From: an uncultured Chlamydiae bacterium
GTDB lineage: Bacteria; Chlamydiota; Chlamydiia; Chlamydiales; Rhabdochlamydiaceae
DNA length: 6,312 bases
NCBI GenBank assembly: GCA_945957075.1
Contig: CAMFJP010000078.1
Coordinates: 1 to 6,312 of the forward strand
Direction of reading: 5' to 3'
The notes under the pieces were generated by a model, which was given only the letters and a program-made list of their open reading frames with translations, was not told the DNA's origin and did no database searches. The position numbers and the translations under genes were made by a program. Of the stretch, positions 1 to 6,052 are shown one piece after another (position 1 is the stretch's first letter; each line of letters starts with the position of its first letter).

Positions 1-64
1 CGGGGAAAGGGAGCTCGGGAAGGGCGAAAGCAAGGATGGGCAGGAGGAAGAAAAGAAGGCGCAC
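1..64 (-). CDS. N-terminus of a probable exported protein (partial, runs off the left edge)
   Basis: Reading leftward from a GTG at 64, the first 21 codons give MRLLFFLLPILAFALPELPF followed by Pro, and the frame is still open at the window edge. This has the form of a Sec signal peptide: one Arg, a hydrophobic core at residues 3-13, and an A-F-A signal peptidase I site that would cut after Ala14. A purine-rich AAGGAA (minus strand, 69-74) sits 4-5 nt before the GTG, and no other start lies upstream in frame before a stop at 113-115. The gene follows ruvC on the same strand after about 70 bp. Only the leader is visible, so the mature protein and its function are unknown. It could be a lipid-free periplasmic or outer-membrane protein; no lipobox cysteine is seen. 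The start and signal peptide are read directly; that it is a real gene is inference. Confidence 0.5.
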   Translation of the reverse strand, partial: MRLLFFLLPILAFALPELPFP

Positions 65-93
65 GAGGTTCCTTGGGTGGATTTCAAGGAAAC

Positions 94-123
94 AATATGC
101 GCTATAAAATGTTTAATGTTCAA
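94..123 (-). promoter_or_regulatory. candidate promoter for the left-edge exported-protein gene
   Basis: On the minus strand, TTGAAC (118-123) and CATATT (94-99) are 18 nt apart. Each matches the sigma-70 consensus at 4 of 6 positions. Initiation near 87 would leave a short leader of about 20 nt containing the AAGGAA ribosome binding site. The match is modest, and read-through from ruvC is an equally good explanation. Confidence 0.25.
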
Positions 124-134
124 TAAGAATGTTT

Positions 135-605
135 TTAAGAGGGGAGCCTGTGGATGTGGCAGAGGGCGAGGGCGAGGGCGTCTGCGGCATCTTCGGGTTC
201 TGGGAGGGTGGGGAGGCTAAGGAGGCGTTGCATCATGTATTGCATTTGTTTTTTGGTCGCATTGCCGGTGCCGACTACTGCTTTTTTCACGACTTTGGGG
301 TTGTATTCATGGATGGGGATGTTTTGTTGTGCTCCGGCAAGTAAAACGGCGGCTTTGGCCATGCCGAGTTTTAGGGCGCTTTGTGCGTTTTTATAAAAAA
401 ACTGTCCTTCTACGGCGATGACATTTGGTGTGTGCTGTGTAATAAGGGCTGTGATGGCTTGGAAGATGCATAGATAACGCTCTGCAAGAGGGAGGTTTTT
501 TGGGGGGCGAATGCAGCCAAAATCTATGGGGGTTTTTGTGGAGGAGAGGAGGGCGTAGCCTGTGATGTTGGTTCCGGGATCTACTCCTAAAATAATCTCA
601 CCCAT
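135..605 (-). CDS. ruvC: crossover junction endodeoxyribonuclease RuvC
   Basis: Encodes a 156-residue Holliday-junction resolvase, which cuts four-way DNA junctions after RuvAB branch migration. The four acidic catalytic residues of the family are in place: Asp9 in ILGVDPGT, Glu66 in AVEGQFFYKNAQSALKLG, and Asp139 and Asp142 in PEDAADALALALCH, matching E. coli D7, E66, D138 and D141. Length is slightly below the usual 165-175. I chose the ATG at 605 because family members begin one or two residues before the I-I-L-G-x-D-P-G-T strand. An ATG at 623 would add MLYIVT, and the open frame continues far upstream through the neighbouring gene as a shadow. There is no Shine-Dalgarno sequence before either ATG. 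The next gene on this strand is not ruvA, although ruvA follows ruvC in many bacteria. It is divergent from the waaF-like operon. Confidence 0.95.
   Translation of the reverse strand: MGEIILGVDPGTNITGYALLSSTKTPIDFGCIRPPKNLPLAERYLCIFQAITALITQHTPNVIAVEGQFFYKNAQSALKLGMAKAAVLLAGAQQNIPIHEYNPKVVKKAVVGTGNATKKQMQYMMQRLLSLPTLPEPEDAADALALALCHIHRLPS
162..179 (+). repeat. three tandem GAGGGC hexamers inside ruvC
   Basis: Three perfect copies of GAGGGC lie end to end in the 3' part of ruvC. On the coding strand they encode Ala-Leu-Ala-Leu-Ala-Leu in the last helix, just after catalytic Asp142. The repeat unit is two codons long, so slippage would change length without breaking the frame. It is probably a by-product of the conserved D-A-L-A-x-A motif written with repeated codons. 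Confidence 0.8.
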
Positions 606-613
606 AGTCACAA

Positions 614-622
614 TATATAGCA
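614..622 (-). promoter_or_regulatory. candidate extended -10 element for ruvC
   Basis: The minus strand reads TGC followed by TATATA (622 down to 614), an extended -10 type element. No convincing -35 is present 16-18 nt upstream. Initiation about 7 nt downstream would fall at 606-607, almost at the A of the ruvC ATG (605). That would give a leaderless or near-leaderless mRNA, in keeping with the missing ribosome binding site. Sequence match only. Confidence 0.3.
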
Positions 623-658
623 TGTATAAACAATAAATACGAGGTGTGGGCATAGAGG

Positions 659-680
659 GTTTATAAAATTTGTATAAAAC
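659..680 (+). promoter_or_regulatory. candidate promoter or operator before the waaF-like operon
   Basis: Two TATAAA hexamers (662-667 and 673-678) lie 28-44 nt before the ATG at 706, and either could act as a -10. No good -35 is seen at the right distance. The 22-bp block is also an imperfect inverted repeat (GTTTATA ... TATAAAAC), and a related TGTATAAAC lies at 623-631, so a regulator site is possible. The rest of the 100-bp divergent gap (606-705) shows no RNA gene or ORF. Confidence 0.3.
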
Positions 681-705
681 GGGCTCTCTTGGTATTTTTA
701 TAGTC

Positions 706-1773
706 ATGGGATCGATACTGTCAAAAGAACCTGAAAATATTATTGTGCGGATGCCGAATTGGATCGGTGATCTTGTGATGGCAACGCCTGTTCTTAGTGA
801 TGTGCGCCGGGCGTTTCCTAGAGCGCGGATTACGGCAATGGCGCGCTCACCTGTGGGTGAATTGCTCCGTGAGGATGCGGAGATTGATGAGCTATTTTGT
901 TTTAGCAAGGCAACGGGTTTTGGTAGGCGCCGTGATAAGCGTAGTATTATAGAAAAGCTGCGTAAAGGCAATTATGATCTTGGAATTTTGCTTACGCACT
1001 CTTTTTCCTCTGCATGGTGGTTTTGGCAAGGCAAGGTGCAGCAGAGGCTGGGTTATGATTGTAATGGGCGGGGGTTGCTTTTAACGTGTCGGGTTCCATT
1101 GCCTCACCGTATTGATCAGCAGCATCTTGTTGTAACTTATAAGATGTTGCTTGGGCCTTTGGGGATTGCTCTTTCGGATACGCCCCCTCGTTTGTTTCTT
1201 TTGGATAGGGAGCTTGAACTTGCATTTGCTCTTTTGCAGCAGCATGGGGTAACGGCAAAAAGTCGTATTGTGGGTATTCATCCAGGGGCAACGTATGGTT
1301 CGGCCAAGTGTTGGCTTCCTGAGCGTTTTAAAGAGGTTTCACGTCGGCTTTTAGAGGATCCGGATGTGATTGTTGTTTATTTTGGAGATCCGGCGACAGC
1401 GCCTCTTGTGAAAAATATTTGTTTGGGTCTTCCCTCGCGTGTTGTGAATTTGGCTGGGCTAACGTCGTTAAGGGAGCTTGCTGCTCTCATTCGTTTATGT
1501 CATGTCCTCTTAACAAATGATAGTGGGCCGATGCATATTGCAGATGCTTTGGGAACGCCTGTTGTGGCGCTGTTTGGTTCTACAAGTGAAATTATGACGG
1601 GTCCTTATAGGACAGCTGGTACGGTCATTCATAAGCATGTGTTTTGCTCGCCTTGTCATCAAAGGACATGTCCTACAGATTTTCGGTGTATGAAGGAGAT
1701 AGGGGCGGATGAGGTGCTCGAAGAGATTCGCTCTGTGATTCATGGGCGGGCATCAAGGCTTCATATTTTATGA
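706..1773 (+). CDS. waaF: lipopolysaccharide heptosyltransferase II-like protein (GT9)
   Basis: Encodes 355 residues, the usual WaaF length. GT9 enzymes of this type transfer L-glycero-D-manno-heptose from an ADP-sugar to the LPS inner core at the cytoplasmic face of the inner membrane. The N-terminal Rossmann half has the WaaF signature RMPNWIGDLVMATPV, with the presumed catalytic Asp22. The C-terminal half has HPGATYGSAKCW (192-203), the donor-site motif TNDSGPMH (270-277), LFGSTS, and CSPCHQRTCP (314-323) followed by a further Cys-Met, all characteristic of WaaF rather than WaaC. The ATG at 706 is preferred over an in-frame TTG at 670, because the family N-terminus begins shortly before the IIVRMPNW strand. 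There is no Shine-Dalgarno sequence before 706. First gene of the operon; its stop overlaps the next start by 4 nt. No heptose-synthesis genes are in the window, so the exact acceptor and donor are uncertain. Confidence 0.85.
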   Translation: MGSILSKEPENIIVRMPNWIGDLVMATPVLSDVRRAFPRARITAMARSPVGELLREDAEIDELFCFSKATGFGRRRDKRSIIEKLRKGNYDLGILLTHSFSSAWWFWQGKVQQRLGYDCNGRGLLLTCRVPLPHRIDQQHLVVTYKMLLGPLGIALSDTPPRLFLLDRELELAFALLQQHGVTAKSRIVGIHPGATYGSAKCWLPERFKEVSRRLLEDPDVIVVYFGDPATAPLVKNICLGLPSRVVNLAGLTSLRELAALIRLCHVLLTNDSGPMHIADALGTPVVALFGSTSEIMTGPYRTAGTVIHKHVFCSPCHQRTCPTDFRCMKEIGADEVLEEIRSVIHGRASRLHIL

Positions 1774-2636
1774 TGTGGTGGGCAAATCCACTGGATAAGT
1801 TGTTAAAAAGGGTTTCTGGCCGCCGTGTTTTGGTTGTATGGAATCGGGGGCTTGGTGATATTCCTTTGGGGCTTGTAGCTCTTGTTCATAGAATTCGTAG
1901 TTATATTAAAGATCCTGAGATTTTTTTTCTTACAAGATCCGATTTAGCGGAGGGGTTTGCCTTTATTCCTGGGGTTTTTGTCCTTGTAGCTCCACATTGG
2001 GTGCGGGGTGGGTCTATTGATCTTGAAGAGACGCTTGCATCGCTTGGGCATGCTCTGGCGGATTTTGATTGTATTTTAGAAAGGCCAGATCCGACGCGGC
2101 ATTTGCGCTGGCAGATTGGCTCATTTATTCCCAAACTGCAATGGCAGGAGCGCTTTGAGGTGGCTCCTGAGGCGTATGGATTGGATGTCAATCTGCGCTA
2201 TATTGGGGTTCATGTGCACTCAGAGACTGTGTATAGTTATGAAAAAAATTGGCCAGAGGAGCGGTGGCAGGGGTTGTTTTCCAGATTGCCAGAGGGTAGT
2301 CAGGTGCTTTTATTTGGTATGCAACCAAAAAGCTCTTTTTCTATGCCAAGAGTACATGATCTGAGGGGCAAAACGTCTTTATGTGCTGTGCTAAGTTTGA
2401 TTAAAAATGTGTGCTCGGCTCTTGTTGTTCCAGACTCTGGTCTTCTTGCCTTTACCTACTATCTCGATCTTTCCTTTCCCTTAAAGATTGTGTCTTTATG
2501 GGCAGATCCAAGGCAAGGGGTATTAAGACAGGCTGTGGAATCTCCCAATCCTCAGCTTGTACATGTGCCTCTTTTTGGAAAAAAGGAGCAGATTGCAACG
2601 ATCTCTGAGGAGATGGTTTTGGAGGCGTTACTGTGA
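1770..2636 (+). CDS. divergent short GT9-like glycosyltransferase
   Basis: Encodes 288 residues, shorter than typical GT9 enzymes (about 320-360). The N-terminus has a GT9-like start, RVLVVWNRGLGDIPLGLVAL (19-38), with the Gly-x-Gly-Asp loop (27-30) in the position of the catalytic loop of WaaF and WaaC. Near the C-terminus, VVPDSGLLAF (Pro221-Asp222-Ser223-Gly224) corresponds to the donor-site T-N-D-S-G of its neighbour. The middle is poorly conserved and the Cys-rich WaaF tail is absent. No signal peptide or membrane span is seen. The start codons at 1770 and 1773 are adjacent; 1770 gives the ATGA overlap with the preceding stop, and an AAGG lies 11 nt upstream. Placement right after the waaF-like gene suggests a second sugar transfer in the same glycan, but donor and acceptor cannot be read from sequence. 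A non-catalytic partner is possible. Confidence 0.6.
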   Translation: MMWWANPLDKLLKRVSGRRVLVVWNRGLGDIPLGLVALVHRIRSYIKDPEIFFLTRSDLAEGFAFIPGVFVLVAPHWVRGGSIDLEETLASLGHALADFDCILERPDPTRHLRWQIGSFIPKLQWQERFEVAPEAYGLDVNLRYIGVHVHSETVYSYEKNWPEERWQGLFSRLPEGSQVLLFGMQPKSSFSMPRVHDLRGKTSLCAVLSLIKNVCSALVVPDSGLLAFTYYLDLSFPLKIVSLWADPRQGVLRQAVESPNPQLVHVPLFGKKEQIATISEEMVLEALL

Positions 2637-3577
2637 AGTATGTGGCGCCAGAGTGTATGTATCCTTCTGCTGAGATGGAAAATAGGGGGGATCATCTTAT
2701 TGATGCGGGGAAGGTTGGATGTATTATCTTAGCTGGGGGGATGGGATCTAGGTGGGGTAAGGGAATGGCGAAGGGAGCGATTCCCATGGATATTTTTGAT
2801 GGAGAAACGCTATTTGATGTGCTTTGCGCACGGGTAAAAAAAAGGGCAAAAAGAGCTAAAAGGGCGCTTTTTCTTGCTGTCATGACCTCTGATGCTACGG
2901 ATGCAGCAACGCGCGCTTATTTTCCCAATAAGAATATAGATGGGGTGGAGCTTTCTTTTTTAACACAGCCCTCGCTTCCTTTTTTGGATGATGAGAAAAA
3001 AGAGATTGAAGGCTCCTCTGGGCCTTCTGGAAATGGTGAGGTCTTTTCTACATTTTGCAACAGTGGGCTTTGGCAGATGTGGCAAGATAGGGGGATTGAA
3101 TATGTGCACATTATTGCTGTCGACAATGTGCTTGCAGATCCTTTTGATCCTTACGCTTGTGGTGTTTTAGAGCTTCAGCATGTAGATCTTGCTGTCAAAA
3201 GTGTAATCAAAGAGAGTCCAGAGCAGCTTTTGGGGGTTTTAGTCAGGGAGGGCGAGCAGGTTTTTGTGATGGAATACTCTGAGCTTCCAGAAGGGGTGGA
3301 TTTTGTAGGTTTCCCTGCTTATATAGGGCTTATTTGTGTTAGTATGCAATTTATACAAAGGGTTTCCACGTATGAGTTTCCTTATCACCTTGCACGGAAA
3401 AAATGGGGAAATGCTTTAGCATGGAAGCGCGAGCGGTTTATATTTGATTGTTTTGGATGCGCGCAGGGTGTTTGTGTTTTACTCTATCCACCGGAAAAGG
3501 TGTATGCTCCTTTAAAAGATAAGGGAGATGTGGCGGCTGCGCGTAGGGGATTTTTGAGCGTAAAGGATTGTTTATGA
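2633..3577 (+). CDS. UDP-sugar pyrophosphorylase, UAP/AGX1-like (compact)
   Basis: Encodes 314 residues of the UDPGP superfamily, which joins UTP to a hexose- or N-acetylhexosamine-1-phosphate. Motifs in order: LAGGMGSRWG (33-42, nucleotide loop; usual form LAGGQGTRLG) with Arg40 and downstream Lys47, MTSDAT (84-89), QPSLPFLD (112-119), PSGNGEVF (131-138), GIEYVHIIAVDNVLADPFDP (154-173, metal/uridine VDN), a V-K-S-V-I-K-E-S-P-E-Q stretch, VMEYSELPE and FIFDCFGCA. This order matches eukaryotic UDP-GlcNAc pyrophosphorylase, not bacterial GalU or GlmU. It lacks the roughly 100-residue N-terminal domain of AGX1 and has no beta-helix. The GTG start at 2633 has GGAGG 7 nt upstream and a GTGA overlap with the preceding stop. 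Product could be UDP-GlcNAc or UDP-glucose; chlamydial homologues are annotated either way. It lies beside gpsA as in Chlamydia. Confidence 0.8.
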   Translation: MKYVAPECMYPSAEMENRGDHLIDAGKVGCIILAGGMGSRWGKGMAKGAIPMDIFDGETLFDVLCARVKKRAKRAKRALFLAVMTSDATDAATRAYFPNKNIDGVELSFLTQPSLPFLDDEKKEIEGSSGPSGNGEVFSTFCNSGLWQMWQDRGIEYVHIIAVDNVLADPFDPYACGVLELQHVDLAVKSVIKESPEQLLGVLVREGEQVFVMEYSELPEGVDFVGFPAYIGLICVSMQFIQRVSTYEFPYHLARKKWGNALAWKRERFIFDCFGCAQGVCVLLYPPEKVYAPLKDKGDVAAARRGFLSVKDCL

Positions 3578-4572
3578 AGATTGGCTATTTGGGATCTGGA
3601 TCGTGGGGGTTTTGTTTGGCCTCTCTTCTGGGATCGCTTGGGCATGATGTGATGTTATGGACGGCGCGCCCTGAGTATGCGGAGCTTTTAGCAAAAAAAA
3701 GGGAGCATCCTAAGATGCCCCATTTTAAAGCGGATGCACGGGTGGAGTTTACATCGGATTTGCGCCGGACTTTGGAGGGGGCGGATATGCTTGTAGAGTC
3801 TGTGACCTCGATGGGGATCCGTCCTGTCTGTGAAGAGATTTTAGCAGCTGGTGGGGTGACGTGTCCGTTTATTTTAACGTCTAAAGGGATTGAGCAGAAT
3901 AGTGGTCTTCTTCTTCCGGAGATTGTGCTCCAGGTATTTGGGGAATCTTATCGGTCAAAGATAGGGTATTTGAGTGGCCCAAGTCATGCGGAAGAGGTGA
4001 TTCGCAAGTTGCCAACATCTGTTGTGTGCTCTTCATATGAGCCAGAGCTTATGTTGCAGGTGCGTGATTTATTTCAGGCGCCCTATTTTCGTGTCTATCC
4101 AAATGCAGATATCGCGGGTGTCGCTTTTGGTGGGGCAATGAAAAATGTGATTGCAATAGCTTGTGGGATTGCGGATGGGCTCGGTTTTGGAGATAATACG
4201 CAGGCAGCTTTAATGACGCGGGGGCTTCATGAGATGCGTAAGCTTTCTGTGGCTAAGGGGTGTAATCCAGAAACATTAAATGGGTTGTCGGGGCTTGGGG
4301 ATTTATGCGTCACGTGTCTTTCTAAGTGGAGTCGCAACCGCCGTTTTGGACACTTGCTTACAGAGGGGCTCACGCCTCAATCGGCAAGGGAAAAGATAGG
4401 GATGGTGGTTGAGGGGGCTTACGCTTGTATTTCTGCTTTGCAGCTTGGGCGTAAAGCGCACATTCCAACGCCTATTACAGAGGCTGTGCACGCTGTTATT
4501 TATGAGGGGCTAGCGCCCCGTGATGCTGTGAATGCTTTATTGCAGCGTGCGATCAAAGAGGAACATCTATGA
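3574..4572 (+). CDS. gpsA: glycerol-3-phosphate dehydrogenase [NAD(P)+]
   Basis: Encodes 332 residues, normal for bacterial GpsA. This cytoplasmic enzyme reduces dihydroxyacetone phosphate to sn-glycerol-3-phosphate, the backbone of phospholipids. The N-terminal dinucleotide fold opens with IGYLGSGSWG (Gly7, Gly9, Gly12). Further family motifs are LTSKGIE, LSGPSHAEEV (from about 133), FGGAMKNVIAIACGIADGLG with catalytic Lys190, GLSGLGDLCVTCLSKWSRNR, and VVEGAYA near the end. The ATG at 3574 is chosen over an in-frame TTG at 3568: it starts directly at the nucleotide-binding strand, gives an ATGA overlap with the upstream stop, and has TAAAGGA (3561-3567) at a good distance. An A8 run (3693-3700) codes Lys-Lys and leaves the frame intact. 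Nothing essential appears missing. Confidence 0.95.
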   Translation: MKIGYLGSGSWGFCLASLLGSLGHDVMLWTARPEYAELLAKKREHPKMPHFKADARVEFTSDLRRTLEGADMLVESVTSMGIRPVCEEILAAGGVTCPFILTSKGIEQNSGLLLPEIVLQVFGESYRSKIGYLSGPSHAEEVIRKLPTSVVCSSYEPELMLQVRDLFQAPYFRVYPNADIAGVAFGGAMKNVIAIACGIADGLGFGDNTQAALMTRGLHEMRKLSVAKGCNPETLNGLSGLGDLCVTCLSKWSRNRRFGHLLTEGLTPQSAREKIGMVVEGAYACISALQLGRKAHIPTPITEAVHAVIYEGLAPRDAVNALLQRAIKEEHL

Positions 4573-6023
4573 TCGATGTTGTAACAGTCGAAGAGATGAA
4601 AAGAGCTGAGCGCACAGCAGGTGTGAAAGAGACAGTATTAATGGATCTTGCCGCAGCAGGTATTGTGCTGCATATAGAGAAAATGGGTATTGGAAAGGGG
4701 GACATTTGTATTGTAGCTGGGCGCGGTAATAATGGGGCCGATGGCTGCGCTGCTGCAGTTTTGCTTCTTCAGAAGGGGTACAATGTCTATGTTGTGCAGA
4801 TCTTCCCGGATGAGAGATGCGCGCCGCTTTTTCTTTTGCATAAACAGCGATTTGTGCAGCAGGGGGGCAGGGTTGAGCCGTGTATCAGAAAGGAGGCTCC
4901 AGCATTGATTGTGGATGGTCTTTTGGGGATAGGGTGCAAAGGCGCTCTTGATGCAGTTTTAGAGGCTGCAGTTCATGCAATCAATGCAAGTCCGGCGCCG
5001 GTTGTTTCTATCGACATTCCATCTGGGCTCTTTGGGACTACAGGAGAGGCTTTCGGGCCTTGTGTGCGGGCTCATCACACAATTGCAATGGGGTTTCCAA
5101 AGCTTGGATGCTTTATAGGGAAGGGGTGGGAGCATGTCGGCAGCCTTTCTTGTGTTGATTTGGGACTTTCTGCGCATCCGATTGCACGCCTTGTTGAAAA
5201 AACAGATGCGTTTTTGCAGATGCCAGAGGTGCATCGCACCCGCCATAAATATGAGGCGGGATACGTGGTTGCGTGTGCAGGTTCCATCGGAATGGAGGGA
5301 GCTGCTTTTCTTTCAAGTATTGCGGCGCTGCGCTCTGGATCTGGAATTGTGCGTCTTTTCCATGAAGAGGGGATGAACTCTGCGCAGGCTCCTTGGGAGC
5401 TTATCAAAGAGTCTTTTGATCTTAAGCGGTTCAAGGAGGAGATTCAGCGTGCGTCAGCGTGTTTTATAGGCCCTGGGTTTGGTAGATCAAAAGAGCGGGG
5501 GCGCTTGATTAAAAAGATATTGGCTCTACTTTCTATTCCCTCTGTTTTAGATGCAGATGCGCTCTATTTTTTAGCGAAGCATCCTAGATGGAAAATTCCG
5601 GCTGGTGCCATTTTAACTCCTCATAAGGCCGAAATGCAGAGGTTGCTTGGGTGCGCGCCGACGATAGATGGATGCTCTACATTTGCTGAAAAGAAAAAAA
5701 TCACAGTGATTCTTAAGGGGGCGCCCACTTTTATTTTTCATCCAAAACAAGTTCCGTATATTGTTACAGAAGGATCGCCTGGGATGGCGACAGCTGGAAG
5801 TGGGGATGTGTTGACGGGCATTGTGGCAGCGCTTTTAGCGCAGAAGATGCCCCCACTGGAGGCTGCGCTACTTGGTGTTTTTCTCCACGGTTTTGCTGGC
5901 ATGAGAGCAGAAAAGCGCATGGGGCCCTATTCCTTGATCGCCTCCGATCTCATCCAAGAGCTCCCCTCTGCTTGTATGGAACAATCATTTAGAGGCAGGA
6001 TGTCTAATAGTCCTCTCGCGTAA
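4569..6023 (+). CDS. nnr: bifunctional NAD(P)H-hydrate epimerase / ADP-dependent dehydratase
   Basis: Encodes 484 residues, close to E. coli Nnr (YjeF, 515). It repairs hydrated NADH and NADPH: the N-terminal domain interconverts R- and S-NAD(P)HX, and the C-terminal ribokinase-like domain dehydrates the S form. The epimerase domain (about 1-210) shows LMDLAAAGI, GRGNNGADG (51-59), VDGLLGIGCKG (115-125) and VSIDIPSGL (146-154). The dehydratase domain (about 215-475) shows HKYEAGYVVACAGSIGMEGA, IGPGFGRS, LDADAL, ILTPHKAEM, VILKGAPT and GSPGMATAGSGDVLTG with catalytic Asp413. The Asn usual in N-P-G-M is Ser here, a mild departure. The start ATG overlaps the gpsA stop (ATGA) and is preceded by GAGGAA about 6 nt upstream. 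Last gene of the operon; a hairpin spans its stop codon. Confidence 0.93.
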   Translation: MIDVVTVEEMKRAERTAGVKETVLMDLAAAGIVLHIEKMGIGKGDICIVAGRGNNGADGCAAAVLLLQKGYNVYVVQIFPDERCAPLFLLHKQRFVQQGGRVEPCIRKEAPALIVDGLLGIGCKGALDAVLEAAVHAINASPAPVVSIDIPSGLFGTTGEAFGPCVRAHHTIAMGFPKLGCFIGKGWEHVGSLSCVDLGLSAHPIARLVEKTDAFLQMPEVHRTRHKYEAGYVVACAGSIGMEGAAFLSSIAALRSGSGIVRLFHEEGMNSAQAPWELIKESFDLKRFKEEIQRASACFIGPGFGRSKERGRLIKKILALLSIPSVLDADALYFLAKHPRWKIPAGAILTPHKAEMQRLLGCAPTIDGCSTFAEKKKITVILKGAPTFIFHPKQVPYIVTEGSPGMATAGSGDVLTGIVAALLAQKMPPLEAALLGVFLHGFAGMRAEKRMGPYSLIASDLIQELPSACMEQSFRGRMSNSPLA

Positions 6024-6051
6024 CTCTATTTGTTTGGTATTATGCAAGAGG
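6012..6051 (+). terminator. imperfect inverted repeat across the nnr stop codon, possible terminator
   Basis: CCTCTCGCGTAA (6012-6023, ending in the nnr stop) can pair with TTATGCAAGAGG (6040-6051). This gives 10 Watson-Crick pairs, one G-U pair and one mismatch around a 16-nt loop. No T-run follows on either strand, so it is not a standard intrinsic terminator. It may be a 3' stabilising stem or a weak convergent terminator between nnr and the minus-strand remnant. Confidence 0.35.
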
Positions 6052-6052
6052 T

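Noticed and set aside
129..396. Plus-strand ORFs over ruvC (129-344 and 154-396)
   Set aside because: Shadows of ruvC: their peptides are low-complexity Gly/Ala/Arg-rich with no motif, whereas the opposite strand encodes all RuvC catalytic residues.
606..971. Long minus-strand N-terminal extension of the ruvC frame
   Set aside because: It runs antisense through the waaF-like gene, and its protein shows no RuvC similarity before the ILGVDPGT strand. The catalytic Asp sits at residue 9 with the start at 605, as the family requires.
2836..2843. A8 runs followed by G (2836-2843 and 3693-3700) as programmed slippage sites
   Set aside because: Both genes read through in the normal frame with conserved motifs on both sides, and the alternative frames offer no meaningful product. 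The runs simply encode Lys-Lys.
3568..3573. TTG start six bases upstream for gpsA
   Set aside because: The ATG at 3574 has the better start codon, ribosome binding site spacing and family N-terminus, and it forms the same 4-nt overlap as the other junctions.
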